Part shown: positions 1 to 5,513 of the stretch, piece after piece
Position numbering within the stretch: the stretch's first letter is position 1
How the letters are laid out: each line of letters starts with the position of its first letter
Source of the DNA: Clostridia bacterium
GTDB taxonomy: Bacteria > Bacillota > Clostridia > Christensenellales > Borkfalkiaceae
NCBI GenBank assembly: GCA_900767815.1
Contig: CAAGAM010000174.1
Coordinates: forward strand, 1 to 5,984
Direction: 5' to 3'
DNA: 5,984 nucleotides
The notes under the pieces: generated by a model
Seen by the model: the letters and a program-made list of their open reading frames with translations, nothing else
Database searches by the model: none
What the model was told of the DNA's origin: nothing
Translations under genes and position numbers: made by a program

Positions 1-2
1 AC

Positions 3-1568
3 GATAACGGCAATTTTACCGAAACCGATTTATCGAAAGTACTGTCGGAAAAAATATGGTCGTACAATTATACGAAAATTGACAAAACCGCATTTTTAAA
101 CGGCGATACGGGAATCGGCATTTCGGCGCAGGGCGATTTTATTAAGGGCAAAATCGCGGTTACGGATAATAACGGAAATGCTATCGAACGATTGACTTTT
201 TCCGATATTGCCCTTGGTACGGCGGACAACGCTACCGCTACGGCAATGATTACGGTACGGTATACGAAAAATACGCTTTTTAAAATTACCGACAATCTCA
301 CCGATACGCCGCGGTTTGTTCCCGCGAGTAAACAAACCACTCTGACGTACGGCGGAAGCGAACTGATTAAAATATATGACGGCTATCGGGTTGTAAACAT
401 TATCAGCGATAATGGGCAATATGCGAAAATCGATACGGCGGCTCGTCCCGACGATTGGAATAATGCTAAAATCAATATTTTATGTCAACTTTCCGAGGGC
501 AATATTATTCCCTTAAAAATTACTTATTCCGATAAATATAAAGTACGCATAGAACATTTACAAAATTATCTCTGCGCTACGAAAGACGGAAAACAAGAAG
601 CTTCGGGAGTAGCGGAAAAGAAAATCACGGAAAAAGAAGTGAAAATAGATTCATTTGCCGATATTTATTCCCCTACGACGGACGAATTGAAAAATTTTCT
701 CGGCTTAAAAGATTTGCGCGTGATAGGCAAATTCGGTGCGCCCGATCTTGAAAAAACTGTTGTTACGTTTTCAGACGATATTTATACGATTAAACTTTCT
801 TATGCTTATGCCGCCGTGAAAGTACAGCAAGCAGACGGTAGTTACGAAGAAGTGAAAGTGCCTATGTCGAGTTACGCCGAATGGACAAATTCGTTCGGGA
901 AAGATTGGTCGGTATTGTTTCTGAATACTACCGAAAAAGTGATTTTTACGGATACTGCTTCCGTAAAACCCGAAAACGTTTATGGATATTTCTTTGTTTC
1001 CGTATTTAAGGAAAAAGTAAAAAATCTTGATATGCTGTTTGCGGGATACGCGAGCGACGGTTGTAAAACTTTTTATCAATATGAAGAAGTAAAAGGCAGC
1101 GCATTTTATAAATTTATGGGCAATAACCCTTATTTACTTCCCGTTGTAGGCGGCGCGGTCGGCGGTATTACGGGCTTGATTTTAGGACATCCTATCAAAG
1201 GCACGGCGGGAGGTGCTGCGGTCGGCGCAGGTATATACTATTCGATTATGTCGATTTCGGAAATGGCAAATGACGAAAACGGTACATATTATTCCTATTT
1301 TTCGTTCTTGGACGGAACAAGCGAATTACCGTATGCGAGCAATAGCCGAGCAGGCGGCTTTGACGATAATGATTCAGCGGCGAAAAATACAGCCGAAAAA
1401 ATTGTAGATGAAGTTAAAGATTTCTTTAAAAATTTATGGAATAGCGATAACGCTATTACAAGATTTTTAAAAATTGTTTTAGGGTTATTTGCTTTATATG
1501 TGATTTTTAGCATTGTTTTAAAAATTATAGCGACAATAATAAATTTCTTCCGACGATTAAAGAAATAA
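3..1568 (+). CDS. C-terminally membrane-anchored surface protein, 5'-partial (possible pIII-like adsorption protein)
   Basis: The frame is open from the left edge, so the true start lies upstream; the internal TTG at 192 is not a credible start. 521 residues are visible. The first ~370 are polar and look beta-rich, with many Thr, Asp, Asn and Tyr, as expected for an exported domain. Residues ~377-412 form a glycine-zipper-like hydrophobic stretch (VVGGAVGGITG, then GTAGGAAVGAG). A linker rich in Asp, Asn and Lys follows, then one transmembrane helix at ~491-513 and a basic end, FFRRLKK. A large exported domain with a C-terminal anchor and basic cytoplasmic tail is the topology of inoviral pIII-type adsorption proteins, and its place upstream of a Zot-like ATPase gene fits that role. 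No family signature was recognised, so the function is inferred from topology and context. A cell-wall-spanning channel or other surface protein is equally possible. The signal peptide, if any, lies outside the window. Confidence 0.7.
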   Translation, partial: DNGNFTETDLSKVLSEKIWSYNYTKIDKTAFLNGDTGIGISAQGDFIKGKIAVTDNNGNAIERLTFSDIALGTADNATATAMITVRYTKNTLFKITDNLTDTPRFVPASKQTTLTYGGSELIKIYDGYRVVNIISDNGQYAKIDTAARPDDWNNAKINILCQLSEGNIIPLKITYSDKYKVRIEHLQNYLCATKDGKQEASGVAEKKITEKEVKIDSFADIYSPTTDELKNFLGLKDLRVIGKFGAPDLEKTVVTFSDDIYTIKLSYAYAAVKVQQADGSYEEVKVPMSSYAEWTNSFGKDWSVLFLNTTEKVIFTDTASVKPENVYGYFFVSVFKEKVKNLDMLFAGYASDGCKTFYQYEEVKGSAFYKFMGNNPYLLPVVGGAVGGITGLILGHPIKGTAGGAAVGAGIYYSIMSISEMANDENGTYYSYFSFLDGTSELPYASNSRAGGFDDNDSAAKNTAEKIVDEVKDFFKNLWNSDNAITRFLKIVLGLFALYVIFSIVLKIIATIINFFRRLKK

Positions 1569-1608
1569 AAACGTGCCGTTCGGGGCGAAACTTCACCCCG
1601 TTCGGCAC
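1560..1608 (-). terminator. Strong hairpin with a T-tract on the minus strand
   Basis: The arms are GTGCCG-TT-CGGGG (1573-1585) and CCCCG-TT-CGGCAC (1596-1608): 6 bp and 5 bp helices around a symmetric TT/TT internal loop, with a 10-nt apical loop. Read on the minus strand, the hairpin is followed by GTTTTTATTTC, a usable terminator tail. On the plus strand the following bases (TACTCCTTATTCC) are not a clear T-tract. The octamer CCGTTCGG occurs twice inside it, at 1576-1583 and 1598-1605. It sits 4 bases after the stop codon of the surface-protein gene. It could stabilise the 3' end of that transcript, act as a bidirectional terminator, or block leftward transcription. Confidence 0.6.
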
Positions 1609-1639
1609 TACTCCTTATTCCATTTACGAGGTACATACA

Positions 1640-2032
1640 ATGTCAAGAAAAAAGAAAGAAACACGGAAATATACGCCGAAAAATGAATTTCGGCGAAACA
1701 CAAGTAAATCCGCCGTCGGGCATTTCGATTATGTTTTCGGCGAAACGCCAACTCACTATAAATCGCTCGGTTTAACGCATACACCCGATAATAAATATCC
1801 GTATTATCCTTTAAAAGAAAATCCTAACCCGACGGATTCAAAACAATCGTTTTTAAGATTGAATGTACGTAGCACAAATAAAAAATATCTTTCTAAGAAA
1901 GAAGAAAATTGGAAATTTTCAAAAGAGGATATGCCCGTAGTGCGGCATACAATTAAGAAGTATAAAAAAAGCACCAACCGACAGCCGAAAGATTGGTACG
2001 TTAAAAAGAAAAAAGGACATAAAAAAAGATAG
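1640..2032 (+). CDS. Small basic protein of unknown function, GH-x-x-Y type (130 aa)
   Basis: The ATG at 1640 has a good Shine-Dalgarno (ACGAGG, ending 8 bases upstream). The protein is strongly basic at both ends, opening with MSRKKK and closing with KKKKGHKKR. The centre carries GHFDYV (residues 27-32), LTHT (45-48) and a proline/asparagine-rich block with YYPLKENPNPTD (55-66), followed by an aromatic segment around NWKF (90-93). I have an uncertain recollection of similarly patterned hypothetical proteins in Clostridia, but no named family comes to mind. The 141-aa protein at 4944 shares the GH-x-Y to T spacing, so the two may be distant paralogues. The basic charge fits nucleic-acid binding, which is inference only. 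The gene is separated from the upstream gene by a hairpin, and its 3' end overlaps the predicted tail of a minus-strand RNA. Confidence 0.75.
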   Translation: MSRKKKETRKYTPKNEFRRNTSKSAVGHFDYVFGETPTHYKSLGLTHTPDNKYPYYPLKENPNPTDSKQSFLRLNVRSTNKKYLSKKEENWKFSKEDMPVVRHTIKKYKKSTNRQPKDWYVKKKKGHKKR

Positions 2033-2100
2033 ACTTCGTAAGTAACTTGTCAAAGCAAGCACCACCGAGTAAAAGCCGCAAAGGCTTTATGCCTATCTAT
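2020..2100 (-). ncRNA. Candidate structured minus-strand small RNA (about 80 nt)
   Basis: The near-consensus minus-strand promoter at 2135-2107 predicts a start at about 2100. The transcript would begin AUAGAUAGGC. Its 5' AGAUAG (2098-2093) pairs exactly with CUAUCU (2032-2027), which runs directly into a 7-U tract (2027-2021). Enclosed hairpins are AAAGCC/GGCUUU with loop UUUGC (2088-2072), CUUG/CAAG with loop CUUUGA (2059-2046) and ACUU/AAGU with loop ACG (2043-2033). A closed multi-branch fold with its ends paired just before the U-tract is what a stable small RNA with built-in termination looks like. It lies between the 130-aa and 70-aa genes and overlaps the last codons of the former. 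It has no TTCRA loop, so it is not a tRNA, and no known RNA family was recognised. The same sequence on the plus strand could instead act as a leader structure. Confidence 0.5.
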
Positions 2101-2106
2101 GTTTTT

Positions 2107-2135
2107 ATTATACCCTATCAGCAGACGAAAGTCAA
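2107..2135 (-). promoter_or_regulatory. Near-consensus sigma-A promoter facing left
   Basis: On the minus strand the -35 is TTGACT (2135-2130), the spacer is exactly 17 bases (2129-2113) and the -10 is TATAAT (2112-2107), a single mismatch to the bacterial consensus. It lies just upstream, in the minus-strand direction, of the candidate small RNA and points against every protein gene in the window. Its position inside the nominal upstream extension of the 70-aa gene also argues that this gene starts at 2183 rather than at the ATG at 2099. Confidence 0.65.
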
Positions 2136-2182
2136 GCAAAAATAAGCAATCGCGAAAAAATAAACAAGGACGGAACGGAAAA

Positions 2183-2395
2183 ATGAACGAAACGAGAGTA
2201 ACGGAAACGGAATACGAAAAAATAAGATACCGTTGCGCGCAGGCATTAAGTACGCAAAAACGGCGGGTATCTTTGGAACATATTTACGCGGTGGAAAACG
2301 GCGGCTATCGCCTTATTGTAAAATACAAAAATTTTTATTTGTACGAAATGTATTATAACGGCACAACGGTTACGGGGTACGCACGGGTTATATGA
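2183..2395 (+). CDS. Small protein of unknown function, first gene of the ATPase operon (70 aa)
   Basis: The chosen start is the ATG at 2183, with AAGGA at 2166-2170 and further purine-rich GGAACGGAA before it. An in-frame ATG at 2099 would add 28 low-complexity Lys/Ser/Arg/Asn residues, but it has no Shine-Dalgarno and overlaps the minus-strand promoter, so it is less likely. The 70-aa product begins MNETRVTETEYEKIRYRC. It has an N-terminal helical, charged part followed by an alternating pattern (YRLIVKYKNFYLYEMYYNGTTVTGYARVI) that suggests three or four beta strands. There is no signal peptide or membrane segment. The stop codon overlaps the next start as ATGA (2392-2395), so it is probably translationally coupled to the membrane protein and ATPase genes and may work with them. 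No family was recognised. Confidence 0.65.
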   Translation: MNETRVTETEYEKIRYRCAQALSTQKRRVSLEHIYAVENGGYRLIVKYKNFYLYEMYYNGTTVTGYARVI

Positions 2396-2634
2396 ACGGC
2401 GCGATAACGGAAAAAATCACATTTTATTTTCGGCTTTTCTCCGTGGCGGCGGTAATCTTCTTGGCGGCGGCATTGATAATATATCTTGCCCGCCACGGCG
2501 TGTTTACGAAAATCAAAACGTGGTCGCGCACAACGAAAACGGGCAACACTACGCGGCGAATATGGAACGTATTATTATTCGCGCTTGCGATCATGTTTAT
2601 CGGCTATTTTATCTACACGGGGGCGCACGTATGA
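2392..2634 (+). CDS. Small two-helix membrane protein (80 aa)
   Basis: The product has two clear hydrophobic helices at ~15-32 and ~58-76. They are joined by a basic, Thr-rich loop (~34-56) with several Lys and Arg, which by the positive-inside rule should face the cytoplasm and leave both ends outside. Its start overlaps the stop of the 70-aa gene (ATGA, 2392-2395), and its stop overlaps the start of the ATPase gene (ATGA, 2631-2634). This strict coupling suggests fixed stoichiometry with the ATPase, for example as a partner of its membrane domain. A filamentous-phage major coat protein is less likely, because coat proteins carry a cleavable signal, one mature helix and a basic C-terminus, and this one lacks that layout. 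No named family was recognised. Confidence 0.75.
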   Translation: MNGAITEKITFYFRLFSVAAVIFLAAALIIYLARHGVFTKIKTWSRTTKTGNTTRRIWNVLLFALAIMFIGYFIYTGAHV

Positions 2635-4937
2635 GCGAAATCGATGAACAAGAAATACAAACCGCGGCGCGGGAAGAAGCTCCAGAAGCCCCGCAAACGG
2701 AAGAACGTCCCGAAGAAGTGAAAGCGGAAGCAACTTCGCCAAAAAAGCGGCGGTTCGATTATCGGCATATATTATGCGGCATAATCACGCTCGGCGTTGT
2801 ATTGATCGGCATATTTCGTTTTCCGTATTCTCTCGAACGAATCATAGAAAGTTTCCGCGACTTATGGCAATCGGCAAAATATTATTTTTGCGAATTGTTT
2901 TTAGGCGGCAACGAGGTAACGCCCACGGTGAACGACTTACCGAAAACGCCGATATTATCGTTTATTCCCCTGCCCGATACGTGGAACGGTTTCAAAGAAA
3001 AATGGACGGCATATTGGCGGTTATGGGTAGCGAAAAGCAACGTGCAAGGCTACCTCGGCGGTCTTACGAACGGTTTGTACGGCGTAAGTATGGCAATCGT
3101 GGTGTGCTTTCCGTTTCTGCTTGTCGGCTATTATCTGCTCGGCAGATGCTTGAAAACGCAGAATAACGATTACGATAAAGACAGCAAGCCGCTGAAAGCG
3201 TACAAAAGCGCGGTACAGCATACGTATGTACCCGTGCGGCGTTGGGCAACCGAATTTATCGGGTTTATCCGCGCGCGAAAGTATTACTGCGTTACGTGGC
3301 TTTGCCTTTGGCTGTTCTATTTCAACGCGTTTACGATCGCGATAGAATTTATCGCGTACTATCTGTATTTCGTGGTTTCGTTCGATTTCGCGAATCTGTA
3401 TCGGCAAATCTACAAATTGATTCTCGATTTATCGGAAGCGGCGTTATTTATTCCCGTGTGGGCGTGGGTAATCGTGGGTTTTCTCTTGCTTGATAAATGG
3501 CGAAAAAACCGCGCCTACAACGTATTACGGCACAACGAAATGAAAAACCGCGGGTTTATCAATGCTCGCCCTATCGTGTATATGGTATGCGGAACAATGG
3601 GCAAAAAGAAAACGACGGCTATCACGGATATGGCGCTTTCGCAGGAAGCAATGCTACGGGATAAAGCGTTTGAAAAGATATTGGAAAACGATTTGAAATT
3701 TCCGAATTTCCCTTGGATAAATCTTGAAAACGCGATTAAGCGAGAAATGAACAGGCACACGGTATACAACCTTGCCACTGCGCGGAAATACGTGCGGCAT
3801 TTAGCGGCGTGTTTTTATGCGGCAAGGAAAAGCACAAGCGTTTATAAAAGCGTTAAACGGCATTTGAGAAAGCGGTATAATCTTCGCTACGATAATCTTT
3901 GTTTCGGATACGATTACGAAAGATACGGCTTTACATACGACGATAAACTTAAAATAACGGATATTTGGGAAACGATAGAAACTTACGCGCAGTTATATTT
4001 TATTTATATCGTGCAATCGTCGTTGATTATCTCGAATTATTCGGTGCGAACGGACGATATTTATTGTTCGCTCGGCAATTTTCCTATGTGGAACAGCGAT
4101 TTTTTCACGCGCGACAGCAAGACGATCGACTGTTATTCCCGCCACGCGCATATTCTCGACTTCGATTCTTTGCGGCTCGGTAAAAAGGTGATCGAAGAAA
4201 ACAAGAACGCGGACGGCTTCGAGTTCGGCGTGATCGTGATCACGGAAATCGGCAAGGAACGCGGAAACAACCTCGAATTATCGGAAAAGAAGAAAAAAGA
4301 CGAAACGGCAAATCAGAAGAACGATCTTTTTAACAGTTGGCTGAAAATGGTGCGCCACTCCGCAACGGTAGACAATTATCCGTTCGTGCGGGTGATCACG
4401 GACGAACAACGCCCCGAAAGTTGGGGTGCGGACGCGCGGGATCTGTGCGAAATCGTATCGATTAAAGAAAGCAGCGAAACCTATCTTGCAATGCCCTTTT
4501 TCTCGCTTGCAGAATTGTTGTACGGGTGGTTGTTTGGCAAGTTTGCAAATCTGTATTATCGGTATCGCTACGTGCGATCGGATAACACGTTGCCTATGTT
4601 TCTGTTAAAAAGTATAACGGCGAAGATACAGCACTACTACACGGGAATTTACAATCGGTTCGGATATTGCGCGCTTCGCGTTCAGATCGAAAGCGGCACG
4701 CAGAACGGCGAACGGACGGAAAACAAGTACTATCTTATGAATAAAAAGATATACAGCAAACGATTTTCAACGGACTGTTTTTCGGACTTTTTCACGGAAA
4801 AGGCGTTGCGTTCGGCGGTGGGCATAGACGATCTGCGGGAATACGCCACGGAAAAAGCCACGTTCGACGAACTGACGGCGCAAAACAGTTATTTCGTCGG
4901 CGATTTATTAAACGGACTGAAACACGAAAAGGAATGA
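2631..4937 (+). CDS. Zot/pI-like membrane-anchored morphogenesis ATPase with degenerate Walker motifs (768 aa)
   Basis: The start is the ATG at 2631, which overlaps the previous stop (ATGA) and has GGGGG 7 bases upstream; the frame also extends back to a GTG at 2520, but only inside the 80-aa gene. The order is: acidic N-terminus (1-40), transmembrane segments at ~47-64, ~150-170, ~221-249 and ~270-287, then a cytoplasmic ATPase-like region. Motifs in Zot/pI order: P-loop-like GTMGKKKTT (321-329), IISNYSV (466-472, matching the ATN-L strand of pI), Walker-B-like VIVITE (534-539), and WLKMVRHS ... VRVITDEQ ... ADARDLCE (570-607), matching the arginine/HAR and glutamine-containing third motif. 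Zot-family ATPases drive extrusion and assembly of filamentous phage at the inner membrane. Oddities: the last Gly of the P-loop is Lys, the Walker B Asp is Thr, the membrane segments are N-terminal (in f1 pI the anchor is C-terminal), and ~130 residues of helical sequence separate the P-loop from the next motif. A FtsK/HerA-like coupling ATPase is the alternative. Confidence 0.7.
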   Translation: MSEIDEQEIQTAAREEAPEAPQTEERPEEVKAEATSPKKRRFDYRHILCGIITLGVVLIGIFRFPYSLERIIESFRDLWQSAKYYFCELFLGGNEVTPTVNDLPKTPILSFIPLPDTWNGFKEKWTAYWRLWVAKSNVQGYLGGLTNGLYGVSMAIVVCFPFLLVGYYLLGRCLKTQNNDYDKDSKPLKAYKSAVQHTYVPVRRWATEFIGFIRARKYYCVTWLCLWLFYFNAFTIAIEFIAYYLYFVVSFDFANLYRQIYKLILDLSEAALFIPVWAWVIVGFLLLDKWRKNRAYNVLRHNEMKNRGFINARPIVYMVCGTMGKKKTTAITDMALSQEAMLRDKAFEKILENDLKFPNFPWINLENAIKREMNRHTVYNLATARKYVRHLAACFYAARKSTSVYKSVKRHLRKRYNLRYDNLCFGYDYERYGFTYDDKLKITDIWETIETYAQLYFIYIVQSSLIISNYSVRTDDIYCSLGNFPMWNSDFFTRDSKTIDCYSRHAHILDFDSLRLGKKVIEENKNADGFEFGVIVITEIGKERGNNLELSEKKKKDETANQKNDLFNSWLKMVRHSATVDNYPFVRVITDEQRPESWGADARDLCEIVSIKESSETYLAMPFFSLAELLYGWLFGKFANLYYRYRYVRSDNTLPMFLLKSITAKIQHYYTGIYNRFGYCALRVQIESGTQNGERTENKYYLMNKKIYSKRFSTDCFSDFFTEKALRSAVGIDDLREYATEKATFDELTAQNSYFVGDLLNGLKHEKE

Positions 4938-4943
4938 AAAATT

Positions 4944-5369
4944 ATGAGTAACAAGAAAAAACAATACGTAGGCAAAATCGGGTACTGTGATAACAGAACG
5001 CTCGGCATTAAAGGCGCGGACGGCAAGCCTTTAAACGGCGGGCATTACGTGTATATCCGCGAGAAAAACGGCGATAAATGCAATATCAACGTGATTACTT
5101 CGTTGGAAAGACAGCGTGTTATTAACGGTATTCCCGTTAAGGATAAAAACGGAAAAATCATTACGGATTTCACTTTGCCGAAAATAGAAAAAGTGAAAAA
5201 AGGATATTTATATCCCATTCCGAAAACCGATGCGAATTTTAAAGAATGGTCGGCAATCAACCTTGACGGCAATATAAAAAACATTCCGGTTGCACGAATA
5301 CAAAATATCGGTATAAAAAGCATAAAAAACCGCCACCGATACTACGTAGGAAAATTTACAAAAAAATAA
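4944..5369 (+). CDS. Small basic protein of unknown function, GH-x-Y type (141 aa)
   Basis: The ATG at 4944 lies 6 bases after the ATPase stop; AAAAGGAA (4927-4934), inside the end of the ATPase gene, provides the ribosome binding site, so it belongs to the same operon. The product is basic and Gly/Asn/Ile-rich with no signal or membrane helix. Visible motifs are GHYVYI (33-38), VITSL (50-54), YLYPIPKTDANF (88-99), IPVARIQNIGIK (114-125) and the C-terminal RHRYYVGKFTKK. The alternating hydrophobic pattern points to a small beta-barrel-like fold. The distance from the GH glycine to the T of the next motif is 19 residues, the same as in the 130-aa protein at 1640, and a YP-containing block follows in both; this one carries about 28 extra residues in between. 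Function unknown. The last codons overlap the U-tract of a predicted minus-strand terminator. Confidence 0.8.
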   Translation: MSNKKKQYVGKIGYCDNRTLGIKGADGKPLNGGHYVYIREKNGDKCNINVITSLERQRVINGIPVKDKNGKIITDFTLPKIEKVKKGYLYPIPKTDANFKEWSAINLDGNIKNIPVARIQNIGIKSIKNRHRYYVGKFTKK

Positions 5370-5390
5370 CACGCAGAAAAATTCTGCGTG
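5361..5390 (-). terminator. Intrinsic terminator on the minus strand
   Basis: A perfect 9-bp hairpin, CACGCAGAA (5370-5378) and TTCTGCGTG (5382-5390), has a 3-base loop. On the minus strand it is followed by TTATTTTTTT, a textbook Rho-independent terminator. On the plus strand the bases after it (TCGGTCGCTT) are not T-rich. It starts one base after the stop codon of the 141-aa gene and would end the candidate minus-strand RNA that starts near 5472. Confidence 0.75.
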
Positions 5391-5472
5391 TCGGTCGCTT
5401 CTCTCGTGCGCGAGTAGCATTAAAAGTTTGCGTATATGGGCGCGCACGCCCTATGCTTTAAGCAAACGCTCT
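5361..5472 (-). ncRNA. Candidate structured minus-strand RNA (about 105-110 nt)
   Basis: A minus-strand promoter (5507-5479) predicts a start near 5472, and a strong terminator at 5390-5361 gives the end. The predicted RNA holds a long hairpin, GUUUGC (5467-5462) with GCAAAC (5431-5426), enclosing GCAUA/UAUAC and GGGCG-UGCG-CGCCC. A short hairpin, CUCG-CGCA-CGAG (5414-5403), and the 9-bp terminator stem follow. The loops UGCG and CGCA are complementary, and complementarity extends to 8 nt (CGUGCGCG with CGCGCACG), so a kissing-loop or refolded form is possible. No protein could be encoded here. It may be a regulatory RNA, or a primer transcript for complementary-strand synthesis in an ssDNA replicon. 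No known RNA family was recognised. Confidence 0.55.
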
Positions 5473-5490
5473 ACATATAGTATACGCAAA
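5405..5490. repeat. Nested inverted repeats in the intergenic region
   Basis: Three overlapping dyads are visible. CGTGCGCG (5405-5412) is matched by CGCGCACG (5441-5448). TTTGCGTATA (5427-5436) is matched perfectly by TATACGCAAA (5481-5490), whose second arm covers part of the minus-strand -10 and spacer. GTTTGC (5426-5431) is matched by GCAAAC (5462-5467) around the GGGCG/CGCCC hairpin (5438-5451). Because 5426-5436 can pair with either partner, the region can fold in two exclusive ways. Such a cluster fits a replication or packaging signal of a single-stranded DNA element, or an operator. Confidence 0.6.
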
Positions 5491-5507
5491 AAAACGGTAA
5501 AAGTCAA
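5479..5507 (-). promoter_or_regulatory. Near-consensus sigma-A promoter facing left
   Basis: On the minus strand the -35 is TTGACT (5507-5502), the spacer is exactly 17 bases (5501-5485) and includes a 7-T run, and the -10 is TATACT (5484-5479). The -35 and the next two bases (TTGACTTT) are identical to those of the other minus-strand promoter at 2135. It points away from the 88-aa gene and toward the structured intergenic region. Confidence 0.65.
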
Positions 5508-5513
5508 CAAAAA

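Noticed and set aside
78..215. Plus-strand TTGACA at 78 and TTGACT at 193
   Set aside because: Both lie within the open frame of the surface-protein gene and have no -10 box at suitable spacing.
460..488. Minus-strand TTGACA-17-CATTAT inside the surface-protein gene
   Set aside because: The -35 is perfect, but the -10 is weak. It lies inside coding sequence with no downstream minus-strand structure or terminator that I could see, so chance is the simpler explanation.
1295..1636. Long minus-strand open frames such as 1295-1636 and 3021-3407
   Set aside because: They are shadows of the well-supported plus-strand genes, lack ribosome binding sites and have compositions expected of antisense translation.
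2020..2100. Minus-strand cloverleaf-like fold as a tRNA
   Set aside because: The closing stem is 6 bp, the hairpin loops are 5, 6 and 3 nt, no T-loop TTCRA or CCA-type end is present, and a U-tract follows directly.
2099..2182. Upstream ATG at 2099 as the start of the 70-aa gene (98-aa version)
   Set aside because: It has no Shine-Dalgarno, adds low-complexity Lys/Ser/Arg residues and overlaps a strong minus-strand promoter. The ATG at 2183 has a purine-rich site upstream.
5428..5457. Plus-strand TTGCGT-18-TATGCT as promoter of the 88-aa gene
   Set aside because: Both boxes have mismatches, the spacing is off-optimal, and the sequence is already explained by the inverted-repeat hairpin. It remains possible but is not supportable.
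5426..5490. XerCD/dif-like attachment site in the structured intergenic region
   Set aside because: The dyads do not match the 11-6-11 layout or the conserved core of Firmicute dif sites.
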